Shown here: piece by piece, positions 41,385 through 49,105 of the stretch
How positions within the stretch are numbered: the first letter of the stretch is position 1
Layout of the letters: each line of letters begins with the position of its first letter
NCBI GenBank assembly: GCA_029782355.1
Contig: JAKOUY010000023.1
Coordinates: forward strand, 186,001 to 250,000
Direction: 5' to 3'
Source: Actinomycetes bacterium
GTDB taxonomy: Bacteria > Actinomycetota > Acidimicrobiia > Acidimicrobiales > Ilumatobacteraceae
Length of the DNA stretch: 64,000 nucleotides
Notes under the pieces: generated by a model
Told to the model about the DNA's origin: nothing
Databases searched by the model: none
Seen by the model: the letters and a program-made list of their open reading frames with translations, nothing else
Made by a program: the position numbers and the translations under genes

Positions 41385-42317
41385 TCACTCGACCTCGTCG
41401 ACATCGCCGCCGTCCAGGTACTGGCGGCCCTCGGCGCAGTCACTCGCCAGCTGGCACCACCGGCACGTCGGCCCGGCGCGGCGCCCTGGCTGGTGACCCT
41501 CTCGGCGAAGCTGGACGATGCGGTGGATGCCGTCCAGGGTGCGCTGCACGGCGGCGCGCAGGACTCCTTCGGTGACCTCCTCGACCATCGGCTCGGCCGA
41601 ATCGAGGTAGAAGGTCGCCAGCTTCCGTGGCGGCACGTGCCAGACCAGTGACTCGACGAGGGCGTAGAAGCGCAGATCCTCGCGATGACGTGGGGTCACC
41701 CGGCCGGTCTTCAGGTCGACGATCACCCGCCGACTCTCCTGACCCTCGATCTTGCCGAGCGTCAGGTCGACGCGGGCGCGCAGCAGGATCGGGCCGTCGA
41801 CGGGGAACTGGGCGGCGGCCTCGGTCTTCGGATTCGAGCGCCAGTCCAGCGGCGGGAACGCCTCGGAGAAGTTGGTGACCCGCTCGACGGCGAAGCCACG
41901 CAGCTCTGCCTCGTCGCCGGGGCTCAGGCCGGCGATCCACCGCCCGAAGTGGTCGTCGCCATCGGCCAGGCGGGCCAGGGCGTCGTCCACGAGCGCCCGC
42001 GGCGTGGGCTCGCCACGCCAGTTGAGCATCAGCTGGATGGCCTTGTGAGCCACCTGGCCACGAGCGGCCGCCGGCGACCAGGCGAAGTCGTCCGGGACCA
42101 TGAAGTTGGCCTCGCACCCATGGACGGAGGCGAGGGTGTGCTTGGTGACGAAGAGCGTGTCGCCGTCGAGGCGGTCGGCGAAGTGGGCCAGCGCCTCCAG
42201 CATCGTCTCGCGCAGCTCGACGACGAGCTCAGGGTCGAAGACGAGCGGATCGGCGGAGCGACGGAGCAGGTCGAGGGTGCGCAGCTGCGCCGGGTTCAAC
42301 GTCGGGCCGTCGGCCAT
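41385..42317 (-). CDS. RecB-family PD-(D/E)XK nuclease with a predicted Fe-S cluster
   Basis: A 310-residue nuclease. Motifs are in family order: RGQVAHKAIQ (His), KTEAAAQFPVDGPILLRARVDLTLG (acidic metal ligand), RVIVDLKTGRV (D-x-K) and RFYALVESLVW. Four cysteines are placed as in Cas4/AddB-type Fe-S nucleases: Cys68 in the N-terminal part and Cys285, Cys288, Cys294 at the end. It is not beside CRISPR or helicase genes, so I expect a stand-alone DNA-end-processing nuclease. Start ATG 42317 with TAGGCT 7 nt upstream. Confidence 0.82.
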   Translation of the reverse strand: MADGPTLNPAQLRTLDLLRRSADPLVFDPELVVELRETMLEALAHFADRLDGDTLFVTKHTLASVHGCEANFMVPDDFAWSPAAARGQVAHKAIQLMLNWRGEPTPRALVDDALARLADGDDHFGRWIAGLSPGDEAELRGFAVERVTNFSEAFPPLDWRSNPKTEAAAQFPVDGPILLRARVDLTLGKIEGQESRRVIVDLKTGRVTPRHREDLRFYALVESLVWHVPPRKLATFYLDSAEPMVEEVTEGVLRAAVQRTLDGIHRIVQLRREGHQPGRRAGPTCRWCQLASDCAEGRQYLDGGDVDEVE

Positions 42318-42324
42318 CGCCAGG

Positions 42325-42330
42325 AGCCTA
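42325..42330 (-). promoter_or_regulatory. -10 element TAGGCT of the Fe-S nuclease (predicted leaderless)
   Basis: On the minus strand TAGGCT ends 7 nt before ATG 42317. Confidence 0.5.
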
Positions 42331-42354
42331 CGGGGAGCGGCCGGAGGCCAGCCG

Positions 42355-42360
42355 TAGACT
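42355..42360 (+). promoter_or_regulatory. -10 element TAGACT (predicted leaderless)
   Basis: TAGACT ends 7 nt before ATG 42368. Confidence 0.5.
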
Positions 42361-42367
42361 GGCGCAG

Positions 42368-43075
42368 ATGTCCTCCCGCTCGCGTGCCGTGGCGGCCGTC
42401 CTGGCCGTCCTGGCTGCGGTCGTGCCGTTGCTGGTGTCGCTCGTCCACGCCGGCTCGGCGGCCGGGCCGGCCCCGACGGTGAGCACCACCACCACCACGA
42501 CGAGCTCGACCACGTCCACCACGCGTGCCCCCTTCACCAAACTCTCCGTGCCGGCGGCCACCTCCCCCTCCGAGCCACGCATGACACCGTCGAGCGAACC
42601 GGACACCGTGAGCACGAAGGCCACCACGCTCGAACCCGCCGCGTCCGGAACGCTCGACCCGCACTGCGCGGCGCACGGCCACTCGGCGCTGGTCGATCGC
42701 AAGCGGCAGCGGACCTGGCTGTGCACCGACGGGCGGCGCGGCCCGGAGATGCCGGCGACGACGGCGTGGAGCATGCCCGATCCGGGCACCTACCACGTCT
42801 ACGCCAAGGATCTCAATGCCACCAGCACGTTCGGCGGCCACTTCAGCCGGATGACCCACTTCGTGGCCTTCAGCTACGGCAAGCGCACCAAGGCGCGCGT
42901 CGCCTTCCACTCCTTGCCGGTCCTGAACAACGGGCAGTTCGTGCAGCCGCTCGACTCGGTGGGCGATCTTCGCCAGCGCGGCGAGTCCAACGGGTGCATC
43001 CGTGTCCGTCCCGACGACGCGGTGGCGATCTGGGATCACCTCGCCATCGGCGACGCGGTGATCGTGCTCAACTAG
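42368..43075 (+). CDS. L,D-transpeptidase (YkuD domain)
   Basis: A 235-residue exported enzyme that makes 3-3 cross-links in peptidoglycan or anchors proteins. After a signal segment (about 7-29) comes a Ser/Thr-rich linker to about residue 95, then the YkuD domain. The catalytic region holds His181 (FHSLP) and Cys210 in SNGCIRV, with the final DHLAIGDAVIVLN. It converges with an 8-nt overlap on a beta-lactamase-like gene that is in turn coupled to a second L,D-transpeptidase. Confidence 0.87.
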   Translation: MSSRSRAVAAVLAVLAAVVPLLVSLVHAGSAAGPAPTVSTTTTTTSSTTSTTRAPFTKLSVPAATSPSEPRMTPSSEPDTVSTKATTLEPAASGTLDPHCAAHGHSALVDRKRQRTWLCTDGRRGPEMPATTAWSMPDPGTYHVYAKDLNATSTFGGHFSRMTHFVAFSYGKRTKARVAFHSLPVLNNGQFVQPLDSVGDLRQRGESNGCIRVRPDDAVAIWDHLAIGDAVIVLN

Positions 43076-44600
43076 CGCGAGGGAGCTGGGCCAGCTCGGC
43101 GACCTGGGTCAGGAAGGTGCGGATCAGCTGCTCACCGCTGCTGGCGGCCACCGTGCTGGCCAGGACGGTGACGGTGTACCCGTTGGGCATGGTGAGCACG
43201 AAGTTGCGGGCGCTCTCGATCGTTCCGGTGTGCCCCCAGGCGGCGTTGAAGATCATCAGCCCCAGCCCGTACCGCCAGTCCGGCGTGCGGGTGTCCAGGC
43301 CGCTGGGGGTCCGCCGGCGCTTGGCAGATTCCGCCGACAGCAGGTCGGTGCCGGCCGGGGTGCGCAACGAGGCCAGCCGGGCCAAGTCGTCGGCGGACAT
43401 CGCCCACCCGCCCGCCGGACCGAGTGCCTCCATGTACCAGCGGTCCTGGCCGACCTGGTAGATGGCATCGCCGGGATCCATCTCCGTGGTCTTCATGAAC
43501 TTGGCGGTGGTGATGCCCATCGGTTGGAGCACCAGCCGGTGGATGGCCGCCTGGTAGTCCTCGCCCGTGACCTTCTCGATCAGTCGGCCGAGCAGGGTGA
43601 AGTTGGCGTTGCTGTAGGCGAACACGGTGCCGGGTGGGGTCATCAGGGCCGCGCCAGCGGCCCGCTCGGCAGTGGAGCGCCAGTCGATGTCGGTCCCGAA
43701 GAACGTGTCGCGCAGCTTCTGCACACCCGAGCTGTGGTTGAGCAACTCGCGGATGGTGACGGTGGCGAACTGCGCGTCGGCGGGCTGCTCGGCAGGGGTC
43801 CAGTAGTGAACGAGCGGCAGGTCGATGTCGATGACCCCGTCGTCCGCCAGGCGCATGACGGCGATGGCGGTGATCAGCTTGCTGATGCTGGCCAGGCGGA
43901 AGCGGGACGTCTCCGTGAGCGTGGTGCCGTTGACGTCCTTGCCGTGGACGTAGGACCCGACGAGTTGGCCGTTCTTGGCGATGGCCACGCTGATGCCGTC
44001 GGCGGCGCCGTAGCGCTCGGCGGCTCGCTTGGCGAAGTCGTCGAGGACCTGCTGTTCGGCGTCGGTGATGCCCGGCGCGGTGCGGACCCCGTCGCGCGCC
44101 GGACCGGGGAGCCCGATGCTCGGCGTGGTGACCTGCGTTGTGGTCGTCGGGTTGGTGGTCGAGGTCGACGTCGACGTCGACGTGCTCGCCGCGGCTGCGG
44201 AGCCAGCCGGGGTGCTGTTCGACGATGACGTGCTGGTCGGGGATGGCGCCGACGAGCCCGCGGGTGACGAGGTGGTGGTACTCGTGGAGCTGCCTGACCC
44301 GCCCGATCCGGCGGTCGGCGCGTTGGTGCCGGGCGTTGCGGTTCCCGTCGGTGTCGGGACCGTGCCGGTGATGGACGAGATGGTCCCGGCACCGGACGTG
44401 GGGAACGCGGCGGTCGGCTGACTGGGTGCCGACAGCGGGGTGAGGGTGCTCGGCGAACCCGAGGTGACGGTGGGGCCGTCGATGGCCGACGATCCGGACT
44501 GGCCCGTTCTCGGTGGACCGGAGGTGGCCCGTTCGGTCGTGCAGCCGGCAGCGATCAGGGCGAGGGCGAGCCACGCGGCTCGTCGCCCGCTGCGACTCAC
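43068..44600 (-). CDS. Serine beta-lactamase-like lipoprotein
   Basis: A 510-residue exported protein. A signal peptide with lipobox IAAGC (Cys about residue 18) precedes a 130-residue Ser/Thr/Gly/Pro-rich linker and a class C beta-lactamase/DD-peptidase type domain. Active-site motifs are SISK (Ser238, Lys241), YSN (FAYSNANF) and HTG (WGHTGTIES). It may be a carboxypeptidase, esterase or beta-lactamase; membership of the serine hydrolase family is secure, the substrate is not. GTG 44600 overlaps the stop of the upstream L,D-transpeptidase gene, implying joint expression. Confidence 0.85.
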   Translation of the reverse strand: MSRSGRRAAWLALALIAAGCTTERATSGPPRTGQSGSSAIDGPTVTSGSPSTLTPLSAPSQPTAAFPTSGAGTISSITGTVPTPTGTATPGTNAPTAGSGGSGSSTSTTTSSPAGSSAPSPTSTSSSNSTPAGSAAAASTSTSTSTSTTNPTTTTQVTTPSIGLPGPARDGVRTAPGITDAEQQVLDDFAKRAAERYGAADGISVAIAKNGQLVGSYVHGKDVNGTTLTETSRFRLASISKLITAIAVMRLADDGVIDIDLPLVHYWTPAEQPADAQFATVTIRELLNHSSGVQKLRDTFFGTDIDWRSTAERAAGAALMTPPGTVFAYSNANFTLLGRLIEKVTGEDYQAAIHRLVLQPMGITTAKFMKTTEMDPGDAIYQVGQDRWYMEALGPAGGWAMSADDLARLASLRTPAGTDLLSAESAKRRRTPSGLDTRTPDWRYGLGLMIFNAAWGHTGTIESARNFVLTMPNGYTVTVLASTVAASSGEQLIRTFLTQVAELAQLPRAS

Positions 44601-45616
44601 AACACGACGACCGGCGTCCCGACCGTTGCCCACGCCCAGGTGAAATCGGCATCGAGCGGGGCTTGGCGCTGGCAGCCACCCGAGAGGCGAGTGCCCAGCT
44701 CGTCCTCGGACTGGTAGACCGAGCCGTCCGATCGGTGGCGGGGGATCTGATGGAAGCCGATGGCGCCCTTCACGGTGTCCAGCCAGCGGACCATCTTGTA
44801 GAGGAACGCCTTGCCGTTCCAGGCGGTGGTGACCGCCGAGCGGCTGTAGACCTTGTGCACGCCGGGTGTCTCGTTGTTGTACTTGCTGCCCGAGACCAGC
44901 CACGAGCGGACGGTGCGACCCTTGGCATCGATGGCCCAGACCCGCTGCTGGGCCCGGCTGTAGACCAGCCGGCGGCCGGAGCCGCTGTTGTCCGGCACGG
45001 GCGGGGCGCTGGCTCCGGCGCTCGCCACCGAGGAGAGCGGGAACCCGGCGAGGTCCTTGGCGCCGGCCTTGGGCTTGGGCGTGCGGACCACCTGGGAGGC
45101 CTCGTCCGGCCAGATGCCCAGCTTGAGCCCGGTCTCCCGGCCGGCGATCCCGTCGACGAACATGTCCTTGTCGGTCTGCAGCTTGCGAACGGCGGCGACG
45201 GTGGATCCGCCGTAGACCCCGTCGAGCGGACCGGTGTAGTACCCGGCGTGGGTCAGCGCCTTCTGCAGGCAGCTGACGTTGGAGCCCTTCGAGCCGGGCC
45301 CGATCGACCGCTCGGTGAGCACGCAGCCTTCCTCGTTCCCGGCGGACGCTGCACTGGTGTCGTTCGTGCCACCGGTGCCGGCCGTGGCCGGGTCGGCGGG
45401 GTCGGCCACGGTGGGGCTGGTGTTGCCGGACGCGAGGGCATCCGTGGCGTCGTTGCCCGCCTCGGACAGATCCGCCGAGTCGATGACCGTCTCGCGGGTC
45501 ACCTGGGCGCCCGACGCGCCCGACTTCCCACCGGTGGCGAAGAGGAACCCGCCGCCCAGCAAAGCGACGGCCAGGGCGGCGACCAGTCCGACTTGACGAG
45601 TTTCGTGGTGCTTCAT
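44597..45616 (-). CDS. L,D-transpeptidase with a peptidoglycan-binding domain
   Basis: A 339-residue protein. An N-terminal membrane anchor (about 9-29) is followed by an Ala/Thr/Asp-rich spacer, a PG-binding-1 domain (about 105-165; SIGPGSKGSNVSCLQKALTHAGYYTGPLDG, with two Cys) and a divergent YkuD domain (about 210-339). The catalytic region reads LSGGCQRQ, with Cys315 and Arg317 in the place of the common SxGCxR. It lies upstream of and overlaps the beta-lactamase-like lipoprotein gene, so the two likely remodel cell-wall stems together. Confidence 0.8.
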   Translation of the reverse strand: MKHHETRQVGLVAALAVALLGGGFLFATGGKSGASGAQVTRETVIDSADLSEAGNDATDALASGNTSPTVADPADPATAGTGGTNDTSAASAGNEEGCVLTERSIGPGSKGSNVSCLQKALTHAGYYTGPLDGVYGGSTVAAVRKLQTDKDMFVDGIAGRETGLKLGIWPDEASQVVRTPKPKAGAKDLAGFPLSSVASAGASAPPVPDNSGSGRRLVYSRAQQRVWAIDAKGRTVRSWLVSGSKYNNETPGVHKVYSRSAVTTAWNGKAFLYKMVRWLDTVKGAIGFHQIPRHRSDGSVYQSEDELGTRLSGGCQRQAPLDADFTWAWATVGTPVVVL

Positions 45617-45751
45617 CGCGTCCAGGGAACGACGCCGGCGGGCGTCTGGGGTGGGGGAGGTGACCGCTCAACCCTACCAGTGGGGTGTGGCGCGATCCCG
45701 GCACCCTCCGGCCCCGGGAACCGTGTCACACCGTTCCGCGAAGCTCGAGAC

Positions 45752-46075
45752 ATGCGTTCCCACTCGTCCGCCGTCGACTTTGCTCAGGTCGCCCGACTGC
45801 TGGCGTCCACGGCCCGCCAGCACGGGTTCGTGGCGCCGTCCTTCCGCTCCCCACCACGCCTGGTGGGCGTCGATCGCACGGTGCGACGATTCGCCGGAGG
45901 CACAGCCACGGTGGCGGTGGCGGTTCGGGGCCGCCCGTGGGCCGCCGTGGTCGCCGACATGGTCGAGGGTGTGGTGGTCGCCAACCGGCTGACTCCGCCG
46001 GTGGCCGATCGGCTGCGCGCCGACTTGTGGTCCGCAGTCGCCCCGACCGCCGGTCAGATCCCCCACGTGGCCTGA
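45752..46075 (+). CDS. Hypothetical protein, 107 residues
   Basis: A small soluble protein I do not recognise. It has an N-terminal helix (VDFAQVARLLASTARQHG), an arginine-rich turn, a beta-type middle (TATVAVAVRGRPWAAVVADMV) and a C-terminal helix. Codon use is like the neighbours and the start ATG 45752 is clear, so it is probably real. It ends 27 nt before tRNA-Leu. Its upstream TGTCACA does not have the matching downstream CGTC of ECF41 promoters. Confidence 0.6.
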   Translation: MRSHSSAVDFAQVARLLASTARQHGFVAPSFRSPPRLVGVDRTVRRFAGGTATVAVAVRGRPWAAVVADMVEGVVVANRLTPPVADRLRADLWSAVAPTAGQIPHVA

Positions 46076-46086
46076 GCCGTGCGTCG

Positions 46087-46092
46087 TATGCT
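46087..46092 (+). promoter_or_regulatory. -10 element TATGCT of tRNA-Leu
   Basis: TATGCT ends 10 nt before the first base of the mature tRNA. No good -35 is seen. Confidence 0.5.
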
Positions 46093-46102
46093 CGCTCGAC
46101 TG

Positions 46103-46186
46103 GCCCGGGTGGTGGAATTGGCAGACACGGGGGGCTTAAACCCCCCTTCCCGCGAGGGAGTGCGGGTTCGAGTCCCGCCCCGGGCA
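46103..46186 (+). tRNA. tRNA-Leu (anticodon UAA)
   Basis: A class II tRNA. The acceptor stem is GCCCGGG/CCCGGGC (46103-46109 with 46179-46185), the anticodon stem is five G-C pairs, and the loop CTTAAAC carries anticodon TAA (46137-46139). A long variable arm (around 46147-46161) and T-arm GCGGG-TTCGAGT-CCCGC follow, with discriminator A46186. CCA is not encoded. It reads UUA, a codon that is rare in this GC-rich genome; one such codon occurs in selD. Confidence 0.95.
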
Positions 46187-46295
46187 CACGCGCTGAGTAG
46201 GGACCATCGGGGTCGGCGGAGCGTCCCACGCCTCGAGAACGCCAACCCGGTGTGTGAGGACACGAGTAGTCGGTCCCGCAGCAGGCCCGGCGCAC

Positions 46296-46828
46296 CTACC
46301 AGTGCAGCGTCGGCCAAGCGGGTGGGAAGCCGAACCCGGTCACGATTTCGTTCTCGCCGACGTGCATCCGACTCAGTCGGTCGAAAGGGTTCGCGTAGTA
46401 CGAGACCTCGCTGCGGGGATATCACGCGGACCGCGCGTGCGCGTGATCGAAACGACGTCAGCTGTCCACGGCTTGCTCTGGTCGGCGAACTCGCGCTCCC
46501 ACTGTTCGACCAGGGTGATGTCATTCGGTCGGATCGTCTGCTCGTAGCGATCGGCGAGAAGGAGTAGGCGGTCGAGAAGATGATGCTCCAGAACTGTCCT
46601 CGTCACGGCCAGTGCGGGTGGGAACAAGCGAGACTCCGACAGCAGCAGTGCAGCGCGAAGATGCGCAGTGAGATCCTCGGAGCGGTCAGCGAACTGCATG
46701 TGCTGCATCCAGACACTCCCTCCCTGAGCAGGCTGCAAGAGGCTCGAGGCGGCCCCGACGAGCTCGAGCATGTCGAACGCCACGCTGGCGAGCGTTCGAT
46801 GCTCCCTCCGGAGACACTGGTCCGTCAT
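46296..46828 (-). pseudogene. Frameshifted hypothetical gene next to tRNA-Leu
   Basis: Reading from ATG 46828, about 135 residues make a credible helical protein (LRAALLLSESRLFPPALAVTRTVLEHHLLDRLLLL...) and then the frame ends soon after in low-quality residues at 46373. In another frame the protein plainly continues (SEVSYYANPFDRLSRMHVGENEIVTGFGFPPAWPTLHW) to a stop at 46296. One inserted or lost base near 46405-46425 would join them into about 177 residues. I do not recognise the family. It is either a pseudogene or a sequence error. Confidence 0.65.
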
Positions 46829-47081
46829 TCGTCCAGCATGACGCTCTCAGCGACCTACTCCGCAGTACTGCCTTCGCTTGTCGGGACGGCGATGACCGTG
46901 CCGTAGCGGTCTCGGGTGAATCGAGGTATGTGGACTCCTTCCCAGGCGCCTCAACACCCCTCACGTTCGGTGTCCGTCTACCAGAGGACGCTCCAACTTC
47001 CTCTCCGCGTGGAGGTGGGGTTCGACCCCTGGGAACCGGTCGAGCCGGAAGACCCCCTTGGGTCGGATCTAAGTTGGGCGC

Positions 47082-47897
47082 GTGCAACCGTGTGCGCTTC
47101 GTCCGAGTGCGGACTTCGAGGACGTACCGATCGAGTGGAGGGCCCTTCCCGGCCAACGGATGCCGAACGGTCAACCCGCTGTCTTCCGATCAATCCCGCA
47201 CGCCAATATGGCACTCCGGCTGGCATATCAGCTCCACGTCGAGGCCAATCCCCGCCGCCCAGTGGAACTGCTGATCGACATCTACCAGCAGAGCTTCGAT
47301 CGCTTCGTACAGCACGGCGAGGACATGCGCCAAGTTGTCGAAGCGCTAGATGACAGTGCCGTCGCCGCCTCGGCTCGATGGAATCAGATTGATCAGCACG
47401 CGGTGGACGCAGCCTTTCGTGACGTGATCTGCGAGCGTGAGCCGATCCACGGGATCAATGTCGCGACGCTCGCCCTCACGCACTATGCGCCACAATGGAA
47501 CACGGCCAGGCGCAGCCCAGCCGAGGACCGTGATCGGCCGCTGCGACCGTCAGATAACAACGCTGCTTGGGATCGGTCCGGTGGTCGCTGCAGCGGGTGC
47601 GGGACGCGCACGATCCGGCACTCGCAACGTGAGCGACTGCATCGGGTGATGATGGCCCATCAACATCTCTTTCGCCGTGAGCCGGTTTACCGCCAGTACA
47701 ACGGGGTCGAAGCTCCGCTGTGGCCACAGGTGACCATTGCCGCCAAGGGCGTGGCCGATCACGTCGAGGCTCGCTCCCACGGAGGTCGCACCACTGAGGC
47801 CAATCTGGTCAACGTGTGCGCTGGATGCAACTATGGACGGAACCACGTTGCGCTGGAGTTCTTCGGCGCCCCGGCGTACGAGTGCCGGGCCCGATGA
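47082..47897 (+). CDS. HNH endonuclease domain protein
   Basis: A 271-residue protein. The N-terminal 150 residues are helical and unassigned. The C-terminal part is an HNH nuclease: Cys pair CSGCGTRT, then ADHVEARSHGGRTTEANLVNVCAGCNYGRN with the catalytic His, the GG-N arrangement and a second CxxC, so a zinc-stabilised HNH fold. It could act in restriction, mobility or DNA processing. Base composition is less GC-rich than nearby genes. The start GTG 47082 is the best supported by protein content. The next gene overlaps by ATGA. Confidence 0.75.
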   Translation: MQPCALRPSADFEDVPIEWRALPGQRMPNGQPAVFRSIPHANMALRLAYQLHVEANPRRPVELLIDIYQQSFDRFVQHGEDMRQVVEALDDSAVAASARWNQIDQHAVDAAFRDVICEREPIHGINVATLALTHYAPQWNTARRSPAEDRDRPLRPSDNNAAWDRSGGRCSGCGTRTIRHSQRERLHRVMMAHQHLFRREPVYRQYNGVEAPLWPQVTIAAKGVADHVEARSHGGRTTEANLVNVCAGCNYGRNHVALEFFGAPAYECRAR

Positions 47898-48376
47898 GCG
47901 TCGGCGACACCATTGCCACCGCGGCCAACGTGGCTACCGCTGCAGGCGTGCTCGCCGCCGGATGGCAGTTGCGCCTCACTCGTCGGCAGATGAAACTGGC
48001 GTTCGAACGTACCTTTGTCGATCGGTACGAGGGCATCGCGGCGCGGATTCCTCTTTCGCTGCTGCTGGGGTCCGTCGACGCCGTTACCGACTCTGGCGCA
48101 ACCGAACGAGCCTTGTTCGACTACTTCGAACTCTGCGAAGAGGAGTGCTACTACCGACTCACCGGCCGTGTGTCGAAGGAATCATGGTGCGACTGGTGGG
48201 AAGGGATTTCCCTCAACATGCGACGGCCGGGGATCCGCAGTGCCTGGGAGTCGCTGAACGAGCAGATGACGATAACGAAGGGATCGAACGAAGTCCGTCG
48301 CGAGCAGTTCACGCTGCTACGTGACGGAGTCGCCGCACTCGATGCAGGACGTAAGTACGACCCCTCGGAGTCGTGA
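47894..48376 (+). CDS. Small membrane-anchored hypothetical protein
   Basis: A 160-residue protein starting MSVGDTIATAANVATAAGVLAAGWQLRLTRRQMKLAFERTFVDRYEGI: one N-terminal membrane segment and then a soluble helical domain with several Trp, Cys and Glu residues (YFELCEEECYYRL). The layout is like small signalling or defence-associated membrane proteins, but I cannot name a family. ATG 47894 overlaps the HNH gene stop (ATGA), so both are probably made together. Confidence 0.65.
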   Translation: MSVGDTIATAANVATAAGVLAAGWQLRLTRRQMKLAFERTFVDRYEGIAARIPLSLLLGSVDAVTDSGATERALFDYFELCEEECYYRLTGRVSKESWCDWWEGISLNMRRPGIRSAWESLNEQMTITKGSNEVRREQFTLLRDGVAALDAGRKYDPSES

Positions 48377-49105
48377 CGCGGCGGGGGTCGCTCAGAATGT
48401 TGTGGACCGAAGCCTTCAGCGTTCACATCTCCTTGTTCGGACACGACACAACCCTCGACCGACAACTGAGCGAGAGGGAAGCTGAGTCGGCGGGTTAGAC
48501 CCGTACGTCAGAACTGCCGGGACGGCGAAGACCCCGAGGGCATGCGGATGCTCGGACCGCATGATGAGCGTCGTCATCAGCCCGCTGGCGACGAATTGAC
48601 GCGTCTGCGACCCGAAGCCAACTCGGCTTCATTGAGCCGGAAAGTGAGGTCTCCTCGGCGGCGGGTTCGTCCGGAGCACCCTTCTCTTCGATCAACAGGT
48701 GGGTGCCACCCAGCTCTGCTTCGACGTCGACTCCGTGCTCTCGGGCCGCCGTGTCAGCGACACGACGAACCTTCCACCGCAGACCTGCGAGGTGGGCACC
48801 AACCGCTGCTTGGGCAGTGCCCCGGGAGAGGCCGAGACCAATTCGTTCAAGGTTGGGAACGCGCCGTCCCTGGGGTCGAAGCATGTGGCTCGTTTGGCCA
48901 TCGTCGCAACGGTCGACGGCGCGTACGCCCACTCACGTTGGGTGAGCCGCTCGACGACATCCGATGGGCAGACGTCCACGCGGCCGGAACGTTCCATCTC
49001 CGCAATGATGGACAGGATCTCCTCGCGGGCGGTCACCACCGGCAACCTTCTGTGACACGCAGCGACATCGGGCCGGCTGACGATCGACCGCAATGGCTTC
49101 GCAGA
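48377..49105. other. Stretch without an intact gene
   Basis: No complete gene is visible between the small membrane protein and the secreted protein at 49106. Most of it is the broken minus-strand gene described at 48420-49036. Confidence 0.6.
48420..49036 (-). pseudogene. Decayed HTH plus nuclease-like gene with several frameshifts
   Basis: From GTG 49036 the frame encodes a credible winged-helix domain (TAREEILSIIAEMERSGRVDVCPSDVVERL...). Near 48853 it slips: NLERIGLGL in the next frame is the natural continuation. That frame carries HGVDVEAELGGTHLLIEEKG, with the D..ExK pattern of PD-(D/E)XK nucleases. Near 48620 the frame shifts again (GSQTRQFVASGLMTTLIMRSEHPHALGVFAVPAVLTYGSN), and probably once more near 48465. 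The 3' boundary is uncertain. Confidence 0.6.

Noticed and set aside
44161-44330. Ser/Thr-rich repeat-like DNA in the beta-lactamase gene as a separate repeat element.
   Set aside because: It is the normal low-complexity linker of a lipoprotein and is in frame with it.
45724-45750. TGTCACA before the 107-residue hypothetical gene as a second ECF41 promoter.
   Set aside because: The required CGTC at N16 is absent (GAGA is there).
47010-47040. GGGGTTCGACCCC-like segment that resembles a tRNA T-arm downstream of tRNA-Leu.
   Set aside because: The arms do not form a standard 5-bp T-stem with a 7-nt loop, and no acceptor or anticodon parts surround it.
46930-47274. A 114-codon plus-strand frame before the HNH gene.
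   Set aside because: Low-complexity product, overlapping the start of the HNH gene in another frame. No ribosome site or motif.
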